Assembly (NCBI GenBank): GCA_019115425.1
Contig: DXDO01000170.1
Location: forward strand, 1-7,431
Length of the DNA stretch: 7,431 nucleotides
Source of the DNA: Candidatus Agathobaculum merdigallinarum
GTDB taxonomy: Bacteria; Bacillota; Clostridia; Oscillospirales; Butyricicoccaceae
Direction of reading: 5' to 3'
A model generated the notes under the pieces. It was not told the DNA's origin and ran no database searches. It saw only the letters and a list, made by a program, of their open reading frames with translations. Position 1 is the stretch's first letter. Every line of letters starts with the position of its first letter. Of this stretch, positions 1 through 5,792 are shown in pieces. The position numbers were made by a program, and so were the translations under genes.

Positions 1-685
1 TCTCGATGAGCCCGTCCTCGCGCTCGTTCCAGCGCTCGATGCCGACCGCAACGCCGTGCGGCACCTCACGGTCCAAGAGGCGCAGCATCTTCTCGCGGAT
101 GATCTCCGCCACGAGCTGGCGCTCCGGCTGGTCGGAGACCATATCGTCCGGAAACAGCTGCGGGCCTTCGATGGCGTACTTATCCACCTCGGAGAGGAAG
201 TCGTTTAAGCCCTCGCCCGTGCGCGCGGAAACCGGCACAACCGCGTCGAACTCGTGCGCCGCGGCATAGGCCGCGATGACCGCGAGCAGCTCCTCTTTTT
301 TGACTGTATCGATCTTGTTGATGACCAGAATAGACGGCATGTGGTGCTGCTTGATCTGGTCGATCAGGCTCTGCTCGGCCGGTCCGATGTTTGCGATCGG
401 CTCGACCACAAGCGCGGCCACGTCCACCTCGGAGACCGTATCGGTCACAACCTTGCACATATAGTCGCCCAGACGGGAGCGCGGCTTGTGCAGGCCGGGC
501 GTGTCCAGAAAGACGTACTGCGTCCCGCCCTTATTCAGCACGCCCGTGATGCGCGTGCGCGTGGTCTGGGGCTTGTTCGACACGATGGCGACCTTTTGCC
601 CGACCAGTTTGTTGGTCATGGTGGACTTGCCGACATTCGGCCGTCCGACCACGGAAACGACCGCGGTTTTGCTAATCTTACTCAT
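1..685 (-). CDS. era: GTPase Era, partial (C-terminal part beyond the left edge)
   Basis: This is a ribosome-associated GTPase that binds 16S rRNA and assists late 30S subunit assembly. The frame is open from an ATG at 685 to the window edge, giving 228 residues of a protein that is usually about 300. G1 is GRPNVGKS at residues 14-21, G2 lies in TTRTR (41-45), G3 is DTPG (61-64, followed by LHKP), G4 is NKID (123-126) and G5 is SAR (153-155). The segment EIIREKMLRLLDREVPHGVAV, near 194-214, is the typical entry to the Era KH domain and separates it from Der/EngA, which has two GTPase domains. The missing part is most of the KH RNA-binding domain. A GGGAG ribosome binding site lies 6 nt before the ATG. 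The start codon overlaps the dgkA stop as ATGA, which suggests translational coupling. The incompleteness is due only to the window edge. Confidence 0.95.
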   Translation of the reverse strand, partial: MSKISKTAVVSVVGRPNVGKSTMTNKLVGQKVAIVSNKPQTTRTRITGVLNKGGTQYVFLDTPGLHKPRSRLGDYMCKVVTDTVSEVDVAALVVEPIANIGPAEQSLIDQIKQHHMPSILVINKIDTVKKEELLAVIAAYAAAHEFDAVVPVSARTGEGLNDFLSEVDKYAIEGPQLFPDDMVSDQPERQLVAEIIREKMLRLLDREVPHGVAVGIERWNEREDGLIE

Positions 686-1149
686 TGTATTCTCCCATAA
701 TAAAAAATGAACCACAGTGCGGCGGGCGCCGTGACCAACAGCGCCATCGCAAGCCACAGGTGTGAAAAAATGTACTGCAGCGCGACCGGCAGCACGCCGC
801 CGGCAAGAAAAATGCACACGCCGACTGGCACGCACGCCGCCGCGCACACGAACACGCCCGCGGCTGCGATATCCTTTGCATTGCGGACAAAGCCGTCGTA
901 CCCGCTCGCCTGCCGGTCGCACAGGCGCTCGATCGCAGTGTTCATCAGCTCCGCGCCCATGGTCAGGCCGAAGCAGATGCACAGCAGCGCGGCCTGCTCC
1001 GCGGAAGCCCGCCCGAGCAGCGCAAACACAGTGACATAAAACGCCGCCACCATGTGCACGCGGAAGTTGCGCTCTCCATGGATGCAGAGCCCCAGCCCGC
1101 GGAAAGCGTGGAGAAAGCTCTCATGCAGTTTTCGGATGTTTTTCTTCAT
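682..1149 (-). CDS. dgkA: Undecaprenol/diacylglycerol kinase (DgkA/UdpK family)
   Basis: This small integral membrane kinase phosphorylates a lipid alcohol. In Gram-positive bacteria it is mainly undecaprenol, feeding the undecaprenyl-phosphate carrier pool for peptidoglycan synthesis. The 155-residue product has the family signatures ERNFRVHMVAA (26-36), ELMNTAIERLCD (67-78, with the catalytic and metal-binding acidic residues) and AKDIAAA (91-97). Hydrophobic segments lie near 35-60, 95-117 and 130-151. The last one is extra: the B. subtilis enzyme is about 123 residues with three membrane helices, so this protein seems to carry a fourth. The start ATG overlaps the ybeY stop (ATGA at 1146-1149) and its own stop overlaps the era start (682-685). 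The ribosome binding site is weak and purine-rich (GAGAGAAAGAG), fitting translational coupling. Substrate preference is inferred from the family. Confidence 0.93.
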   Translation of the reverse strand: MKKNIRKLHESFLHAFRGLGLCIHGERNFRVHMVAAFYVTVFALLGRASAEQAALLCICFGLTMGAELMNTAIERLCDRQASGYDGFVRNAKDIAAAGVFVCAAACVPVGVCIFLAGGVLPVALQYIFSHLWLAMALLVTAPAALWFIFYYGRIQ

Positions 1150-1646
1150 TGCTCTTTCTCTCTTGTCAGCCCGAGGAAGGAGAGGTTGTCCTCTTCTTTC
1201 CCGCGCATCAGGCGGGTATCCTCGTCGTTCCGCTCATGGTCGTATCCCAGCAGATGCAGGACAGAATGCGTCGTCAGGTAGCCGCATTCGCGCGCGGGCG
1301 AGTGGCCGAATTCAGCCGCCTGCTCGCAGGCGCGCGTATAGCACAGCACCATATCCCCCAGCATGACGCAGCCCGAGTCCGGCTCGCGCTCGAGTTCCTC
1401 CTGCGGCTCGCCGTTATAAAACTCGTACATCGGGAAGGAAAGCACGTCGGTCACCACGTCCTTGTTCCGGTATTCGGCGTTCATCTCGCGGATCGCGTCC
1501 GCATCCACGACGGTCACGTCGATCTCCGCCTCAAACGGCACGTTTTCGCTCTCGAGCACACGCAGCGCACAGGTGCGGATCAGCTCACTGACCGCGTTTT
1601 CGTCCGCGACCGCGGTTTCAAACCCGATATTGATCTGATGGCTCAT
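1146..1646 (-). CDS. ybeY: Endoribonuclease YbeY (16S rRNA maturation)
   Basis: This is a metal-dependent single-strand endoribonuclease needed for 16S rRNA 3'-end maturation and 70S ribosome quality control. The 166-residue product is of normal length for the family. The zinc-binding motif HxxxHxxxxxH is present as H127, H131 and H137 in THSVLHLLGYDHE. The other family blocks, NAEYRNKDVVTDVLSFP (56-72) and LGDMVLC (96-102), are intact. The start ATG at 1646 overlaps the phoH stop as ATGA, and AAGGGGA lies just upstream as ribosome binding site. The neighbours PhoH and Era act in RNA or ribosome processes, and ybeY-era association is conserved in many bacteria. In B. subtilis yqfF (pgpH) sits between phoH and ybeY, but here the two genes are directly fused by overlap. 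Confidence 0.95.
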   Translation of the reverse strand: MSHQINIGFETAVADENAVSELIRTCALRVLESENVPFEAEIDVTVVDADAIREMNAEYRNKDVVTDVLSFPMYEFYNGEPQEELEREPDSGCVMLGDMVLCYTRACEQAAEFGHSPARECGYLTTHSVLHLLGYDHERNDEDTRLMRGKEEDNLSFLGLTREKEQ

Positions 1647-2665
1647 CGCTTTTCCCCTTTGCGGCGGAAGCCCGGATGCTTGTTGTCCGGCGCCTTGCTT
1701 TTGCCCTTTTTGCTCTCATAATCCGCATACGCCTTGACGATGCGCTGCACCAGCTCGTGGCGCACCACGTCCTTTTCGGTCAGGTAGCACTGGGCGATGC
1801 CCTCCACGCCGTCCAGCACGCGCAGCGCTTCCTTGAGACCGGACTGCTTGCCGTCCGGCAGGTCGACCTGCGTGATGTCGCCCGTGATGACCGCCTGCGA
1901 GCCGAAGCCCAGGCGGGTGAGGAACATTTTCATCTGCTCAGGGCTTGTGTTCTGCGCCTCGTCGAGGATGATGAAGCTGTCGTCCAGCGTGCGGCCGCGC
2001 ATGTAGGCGAGCGGCGCGACCTCGATCGAGCCGCGCTCCTGATATTTGGCGAAGTTCTCCGCGCCGAGCATGTCGAACAGCCCGTCATACAGCGGGCGCA
2101 GATAGGGATCGACCTTGCTTTGCAGATCGCCCGGCAAAAAGCCCAGCTTTTCGCCCGCTTCCACCGCAGGGCGCGTCAGGATGATGCGGGAGACCCGCTT
2201 GTCCCGAAATGCTGCGACCGCGGCGGCGACCGCAAGATAGGTCTTGCCCGTGCCCGCCGGTCCAACGCCCATGACGATCGTATTTTTCCGAATGGCTTCC
2301 ATATACCGCTTCTGGCCGAGCGTCTTGGCCTTGACCGGCTTGCCCTTGGCCGTAATGCAGAGCACGTCGCGGCTCATGGTGTGTACCTCGGCCTCGCGGC
2401 CGTCGCGCGCCAGCCCGATGACGTACTGCACGGTCTGCGTGCTGATCGCTTCGCCGCGCCCCGCCATCGCTGTCAGCGCGCCGATCGTGCGCGCGGCAAC
2501 GTCCACTTCCGCATCCTCGCCGGAAATTTTCAGTTCTGTTCCTCTGCTGACAACCGACACGCCCAGTTCGCGCTCGATCAGCTTGATGTTCTCATCAAAT
2601 GCACCGAAAACCGCCATCAGCAGTTCGGTCTGTTCTACTTGAATTGTCCGTTCTATGGTCTGCAC
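1643..2665 (-). CDS. phoH: PhoH-family ATPase (PhoL type)
   Basis: This is a cytoplasmic P-loop ATPase of the PhoH/PhoL family, genetically linked to ybeY and probably acting in RNA or ribosome metabolism. Its exact substrate is not settled. I place the start at a GTG at 2665, giving 340 residues, close to the usual 320-330. From this start, Walker A is GPAGTGKT near 135-142, Walker B is FIILDEAQN near 231-239, followed by the family block TSPEQMKMFLTRLGFGS and by ITGDITQVDLP. The frame stays open to ATGs at 2725 and 2770, but both lie inside a GC-rich repeat, have no ribosome binding site, and would add a low-complexity Gly/Arg-rich leader unlike the family. The sequence VQTIERTIQVEQTELLMAVF aligns with the normal family N-terminus. 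The GTG has only a weak upstream purine run, so the start is uncertain. The lysine-rich C-terminal tail ends in an ATGA overlap with ybeY. Confidence 0.92.
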   Translation of the reverse strand: MQTIERTIQVEQTELLMAVFGAFDENIKLIERELGVSVVSRGTELKISGEDAEVDVAARTIGALTAMAGRGEAISTQTVQYVIGLARDGREAEVHTMSRDVLCITAKGKPVKAKTLGQKRYMEAIRKNTIVMGVGPAGTGKTYLAVAAAVAAFRDKRVSRIILTRPAVEAGEKLGFLPGDLQSKVDPYLRPLYDGLFDMLGAENFAKYQERGSIEVAPLAYMRGRTLDDSFIILDEAQNTSPEQMKMFLTRLGFGSQAVITGDITQVDLPDGKQSGLKEALRVLDGVEGIAQCYLTEKDVVRHELVQRIVKAYADYESKKGKSKAPDNKHPGFRRKGEKR

Positions 2666-2692
2666 CTTGCTTTCATCATTTGCTGTTGAAAC

Positions 2693-2781
2693 GGGCGGCC
2701 GATGGCCGCCCCTACGTCCGGTCATGCCGTAGGGGCGCGCATCGCGCGCCCATCTGCCGCATCCGGTCATGCCGCAGGGGC
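2693..2781. repeat. Palindromic GC-rich intergenic repeats between yqfD and phoH
   Basis: Two perfect 8-bp inverted repeats with 3-base loops face each other: GGGCGGCC-GAT-GGCCGCCC at 2693-2711 and GGGCGCGC-ATC-GCGCGCCC at 2733-2751. Between them, CCTACG (2711-2716) pairs with CGTAGG (2728-2733). The core TCCGGTCATGCCGTAGGGGC at 2717-2736 recurs with one mismatch at 2762-2781, a 45-bp period. The whole block fills most of the gap after the yqfD stop at 2811. CGTAGGGGCGG-type palindromes with an ATC/GAT loop resemble small dispersed repeats seen in GC-rich gut Clostridia; this comparison is from memory. It may be a REP-like element, and its stems could also fold in the yqfD-phoH transcript. 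It happens to be open in the phoH frame, which artificially lengthens that ORF. Confidence 0.75.
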
Positions 2782-2810
2782 ATACACCGCGCGTCGCTTG
2801 CCGCGCCCTG

Positions 2811-4049
2811 TTATGGCGGGTCTGTCTGTGACTTCGCTTGCTCCTCCGGCGCGGGCGCGGGGATCTCGCTGTCGTCCACCGCCTCCGCGCCGATCTGCTC
2901 TACCGCATGCGCCGTCATGCGCAATACCGCCGCGCCGTTTTCCGCCGCCAGCGTCTCACTGTGGTCGGTTATCATGCCGTCCATATCCGCCGCGATGCCG
3001 CCCAGCGCGCGGGAGATCATCTCCACGCGCACCTCGTCCACGGTTTGTTCCGCCGGCTCCCCTTCATAAAAAACGTAGGTCTGCACAACGAGCGATACGG
3101 GAAACACCACGCTGTCCGACAGACGAAGCGTCTTTGTCTCTATTATTTTATCACAGGTCGCCCCTGTAATTCCACTCCCAATGTATAAATTTAACCGTTT
3201 ATTTCCCAAGATCAACGCGTACTGCCGCCGCACTTTCCCTGTGTAGCGTTTTTCCTGGGTTGTCAGCGCGCGTGCGGACGCCGCCGTACGCAGGGTATAT
3301 GCCTCAACCTCGCCGCGCGCATGAGCCAGATGGTACTCCCCCTCCTCGCGGGTCGGCGGCACCAGGCCGCTGATCAGCGTATCCCCCGTCTGCACCGCGT
3401 CGCCCGCCTGCACGACGGCCTGCCCGTCCAGCGCGCGCACGCTTTTGACCACACCGTCCCGCTCCGCCACCACTTTGACCACCGCATCCTGATCGAGCTT
3501 TTCATCCGGCGGCAGCGCGCCGTCGGCCTGAATACTCACGCTGTTGCCGCGAATATTGAGCGCAAAAAACGTCATATTGGGCTGCATCTGCAAAATCTTC
3601 CAGCGGATGTTCCGCGCGTCGATCGAGCGGATGCGCGCACCGATGTGTACCCCCAGATCATCCAGCTGCCGCATCACCTCGGCCTCGGACAGGGCGGGCG
3701 CAATATCGGTCTCAATCGCCCAGACACGGGTACACAGCAGCCAGCAGGTGAGCGCGAGCAGCAGAAAACCGCCCCACAGCGCATAGCGCGGCCGCAGGCG
3801 CGCCGCCGTAAAAGGCGCGCCCCGCCGCCGCACAATGTGTACCCGGCAGCCGGTCCGCCCCATATACCGCGGCAGCGCGCGGAAATCCGCGACCGACATG
3901 GTCGCATACATCTCGTTCCACGCGGTGCGCTTCATGTGCCGCAGCGTCAGCCCGTGGAACGCGCACAGATTGAGAAAGCGCGGCAGGCTCGCGCCCGTCA
4001 CGCGCACGCGCACCTGTCCGCGCGCCAGCAGCCAAAGCCGTCCGAGCAT
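2811..4049 (-). CDS. yqfD: Sporulation protein YqfD
   Basis: This is a membrane protein of the mother-cell sporulation programme (sigma-E regulon in B. subtilis). Its biochemical role is unknown. The 412-residue length is close to the roughly 400 usual for the family. The N-terminal domain contains the typical LNLCAFHGL and RTGCRVHIVRRRG segments (27-76), then one clear transmembrane helix at about 89-110. A large extracytoplasmic domain follows, including a lipoyl/biotinyl-like stretch, AERDGVVKSVRALDGQAVVQ (195-214) followed by AGDAVQTGDTLISG (215-228), which is a hallmark of YqfD. The C-terminus is a Pro/Glu-rich tail. AAAGGAGG ends about 8 nt before the ATG, a strong ribosome binding site. 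The gene follows yqfC after 21 bp. The AT-rich stretch around 3130-3215 has codon use unlike the rest of the gene. Confidence 0.93.
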   Translation of the reverse strand: MLGRLWLLARGQVRVRVTGASLPRFLNLCAFHGLTLRHMKRTAWNEMYATMSVADFRALPRYMGRTGCRVHIVRRRGAPFTAARLRPRYALWGGFLLLALTCWLLCTRVWAIETDIAPALSEAEVMRQLDDLGVHIGARIRSIDARNIRWKILQMQPNMTFFALNIRGNSVSIQADGALPPDEKLDQDAVVKVVAERDGVVKSVRALDGQAVVQAGDAVQTGDTLISGLVPPTREEGEYHLAHARGEVEAYTLRTAASARALTTQEKRYTGKVRRQYALILGNKRLNLYIGSGITGATCDKIIETKTLRLSDSVVFPVSLVVQTYVFYEGEPAEQTVDEVRVEMISRALGGIAADMDGMITDHSETLAAENGAAVLRMTAHAVEQIGAEAVDDSEIPAPAPEEQAKSQTDPP

Positions 4050-4070
4050 CCGCTCCCTCCTTTCCGCCGT

Positions 4071-4331
4071 CTATTCCGCCGAGGTATACTCCACCGATAC
4101 GATCGTTCCGGTCACCGCCAGCTCGTCGAGCGACAGGGCCGTCAGCGTCAGCCCGTCGCCGGTGATGCGCACCTCGCAGCCGCTGCACTTGACGCGCAGC
4201 ACACCGTCGTCGTATTCCTGAATGCCGCGATGGTTTTCCACCACAACACGGCTGTTGCCGATGATCTCCACACGCGGCCGCGCGCCGTGCAGATCCTCAA
4301 ACAGCGCCGTGCCGAACCCCTCGTGCGCCAT
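4071..4331 (-). CDS. yqfC: Sporulation protein YqfC (YabP/YqfC family)
   Basis: This small (86-residue) sporulation protein has no known enzymatic activity and is made in the mother cell in Bacillus. The sequence shows the beta-rich YabP/YqfC pattern: PRVEIIGNSRVVVENHRGI (19-37), then EYDDGVLRVKCSGCEVRITG (39-58) and LDELAVTGTIVSVEY (68-82). The length is typical. The start ATG at 4331 has GGAGGAGGG upstream at 4337-4345, an almost ideal ribosome binding site. It is the first gene of the minus-strand cluster, is followed by yqfD at 21 bp, and has a sigma-E-like -10 box close upstream. YabP itself is the main alternative within the family, but the yqfD neighbour makes YqfC the better name. Confidence 0.92.
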   Translation of the reverse strand: MAHEGFGTALFEDLHGARPRVEIIGNSRVVVENHRGIQEYDDGVLRVKCSGCEVRITGDGLTLTALSLDELAVTGTIVSVEYTSAE

Positions 4332-4354
4332 GCGTTCCCTCCTCCGTTCGGGCT

Positions 4355-4381
4355 ATTGTATGCGGCTGCGGCATCAAACTT
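4355..4381 (-). promoter_or_regulatory. Candidate sigma-E-type promoter upstream of yqfC
   Basis: On the minus strand the octamer CATACAAT (4362-4355) is identical to the B. subtilis sigma-E -10 consensus. Thirteen bases upstream lies AAGTTT (4381-4376), a poor but partly matching -35 element. Transcription would start near 4348, only a few bases before the GGAGG of yqfC. The position fits the known sigma-E control of yqfC and yqfD in Bacillus. The weak -35 keeps confidence moderate. Confidence 0.5.
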
Positions 4382-4429
4382 GCCTGCGCGGCATATTGTT
4401 GTGGCAGCATCTATGATCGGAGTGGGCCC

Positions 4430-5473
4430 ATGAAACTGTTTTTATCGCTCGCGCTGTTTGCCGCGTTTCTGCTCTGCCCCGCCGCCTGTGCGGACGGCGT
4501 GCGCGACGGGCTTTCCCTTGCCGCGCGCAAGGCCCTGCCCGCGCTGTTTCCGTTTTTTGTGGCAAGCGGACTGCTGGTGCGGTCCGGCTTTGTGGAAATG
4601 CTCGGCCGGCTGCTGGCGCGTCCGCTCGCCCTGCTGTACGGCCTGCCGCCCGCAGCGGCGAGCGCGGTCATCCTTGGGCTGACGGGAGGCTATCCGGTCG
4701 GCGCAGCGACCGTGACAGGGCTGCTGCGGCAGGGCGCGCTGTCACGAGAGGACGCCGCCCGCATCAATTCCTTCTGCAACTGCGCAAGCCCGGGGTTCTG
4801 CATCGGGCTGGTCGGCCTTGGTGTATTCGGCAGCGCGCGCACAGGCGCCGCGCTGTACGGTATCCATGCGCTTTCCGCGCTGCTTGTCGGACTGCTGACC
4901 GCGCGGGACGGGAGCGCGCCTTCCGCGCCGTCCCGAAGCAGCATTCCATCCGCCGCGCCGCGCGAAGGCTTTGCCGCGGTGTTTTGCGCGGCAGTCCAAC
5001 AGGCCGCCGCGACCGCGCTGACCGTGACCGCTTTTGTGACCATGTTCTCCATCCTGCTCCGGCTGCTTGCCCCCGTGCTCGCTCGGATTCCATGCGGCGC
5101 CATGCTGGCCGGTCTGCTTGAGTTGACCACCGGCCTGGATGGGCTGGCGCGGCTGCCCCTTCCCGCCGGTGCGCAGCTGACGCTCGCCTCCTTTCTGCTC
5201 GGCTTCGGCGGTCTCGCCGTGCAGTTTCAGGTCCGCGCGCTTGCCGCGGCGGATGATCTGCCGATGTCCGGCTTTGCGGCGGCCAAGCTGCTGCACGGCG
5301 CGCTGGCGGCGCTCCTGACCGCGCTGTTGTTTCGCTTTTTCCCGTCCGCGCTCATGGTTTTTGCCCCTATCGCCCCCGCTTTGGCAGGATACCACGCCGC
5401 CGCGACGGCTTTGCCTGCGCTTATGGTTTTATTTGCAATTTGGGGTGGAAAAAAGGCAAAAAATAAGGTATAA
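4430..5473 (+). CDS. ylbJ: Sporulation integral membrane protein YlbJ
   Basis: This polytopic membrane protein has nucleoside-transporter/FeoB gate-like repeats and is needed for proper spore cortex formation in Bacillus, where it is under sigma-E. Its transported substrate is unknown. The 347-residue product is somewhat shorter than the B. subtilis protein (about 400). Gate-type motifs are visible: LPALFPFFVASGLLVRSG (36-53), GLTGGYPVGAATVTGLLRQG (83-102), INSFCNCASPGFCIGLVGLG (112-131), and in the second half ELTTGLDGL (231-239) and GFGGLAVQFQV (258-268). About eight hydrophobic segments are apparent. A hydrophilic Ser/Pro-rich loop lies at 159-178 and the tail is Lys-rich. The ATG at 4430 has GGAG at 4419-4422. 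The gene diverges from yqfC, so two sporulation units share one 98-bp intergenic region. Confidence 0.9.
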   Translation: MKLFLSLALFAAFLLCPAACADGVRDGLSLAARKALPALFPFFVASGLLVRSGFVEMLGRLLARPLALLYGLPPAAASAVILGLTGGYPVGAATVTGLLRQGALSREDAARINSFCNCASPGFCIGLVGLGVFGSARTGAALYGIHALSALLVGLLTARDGSAPSAPSRSSIPSAAPREGFAAVFCAAVQQAAATALTVTAFVTMFSILLRLLAPVLARIPCGAMLAGLLELTTGLDGLARLPLPAGAQLTLASFLLGFGGLAVQFQVRALAAADDLPMSGFAAAKLLHGALAALLTALLFRFFPSALMVFAPIAPALAGYHAAATALPALMVLFAIWGGKKAKNKV

Positions 5474-5474
5474 T
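5446..5474 (+). promoter_or_regulatory. Candidate sigma-A promoter over the ylbJ stop codon
   Basis: A perfect TATAAT at 5469-5474 overlaps the TAA stop of ylbJ (5471-5473). A -35-like TGGAAA (4 of 6 matches to TTGACA) lies at 5446-5451, with the standard 17-bp spacing. The surrounding bases are A/T-rich in an otherwise GC-rich region. It would start transcription near 5481 and serve the small cysteine gene and dacF, separating them from sporulation control of ylbJ. Confidence 0.5.
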
Positions 5475-5552
5475 GGGGCAATGAATACAGGGGACGCACC
5501 GCGGCATACCGTCCGGCGGGACCCGCCCCCTTTGACAGGAGTGACCACCCGC

Positions 5553-5792
5553 ATGAGGCTGAAAAAGCTGCTGCGAAAAGATATCGAACCACGCTGCACC
5601 TACTGTGCACACGGCACCCCCTTGTCGGACGGCGAGCGCATCGCCTGCCGCCGGCGAGGCGTTGTAGACGGCGCCGACCACTGCCGTGCCTTCCGCTACG
5701 ACCCGCTGCGCCGAATCCCGCCAAAGCCCGCCGCACTGCGCGGCCATTTTACGGATGCAGACTTCTCTCTGGGGGATACCAATGAAAAATAA
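5553..5792 (+). CDS. Small four-cysteine protein of unknown function
   Basis: I do not know a function for this 79-residue protein. It is basic at the N-terminus (MRLKKLLRKD) and has four cysteines, C15, C18, C32 and C44, in the pattern CTYC-x13-C-x11-C. This would suit a small zinc ribbon or another metal site. A conserved-looking segment HCRAFRYDPLRRIPPKPAAL (43-62) follows. I recall similar short proteins in other Clostridia, but cannot verify it here. The start at 5553 is chosen because AGGAG lies at 5537-5541, 11 nt upstream. Longer in-frame starts at 5361 and 5481 would overlap ylbJ or sit on the predicted transcription start without a ribosome binding site. The stop lies inside the dacF start region (11-bp overlap), so the two genes are probably cotranscribed and translationally coupled. 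Confidence 0.75.
   Translation: MRLKKLLRKDIEPRCTYCAHGTPLSDGERIACRRRGVVDGADHCRAFRYDPLRRIPPKPAALRGHFTDADFSLGDTNEK

Noticed and set aside
1..685. Identification of the left-edge GTPase as Der (EngA)
   Set aside because: A single GTPase domain is followed directly by the Era-type EIIREK...VPHGVAV segment, and the dgkA/ybeY neighbours match era.
1676..2689. 337-residue open frame on the plus strand opposite phoH
   Set aside because: It is antisense to PhoH, which has clear Walker motifs. The translation is Arg/His/Ala-rich without recognisable domains, as expected for a shadow frame in GC-rich DNA.
2666..2770. N-terminal extension of PhoH to ATG 2770 or 2725
   Set aside because: Both ATGs are inside the palindromic repeat, neither has a ribosome binding site, and the added residues are repeat-derived and not PhoH-like.
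2693..2781. CRISPR array
   Set aside because: There are only two copies of a 20-bp core, the intervening sequence is itself palindromic, and no cas genes are present.
3321..4433. 370-residue open frame on the plus strand opposite yqfD and yqfC
   Set aside because: It covers two well-supported sporulation genes on the other strand, has biased His/Arg/Gln-rich composition and runs into the ylbJ start.
5686..5781. Upstream in-frame start giving a 531-residue DacF
   Set aside because: The extension is encoded inside the small cysteine gene, and would place a hydrophilic leader before a clear signal peptide that begins at 5782.
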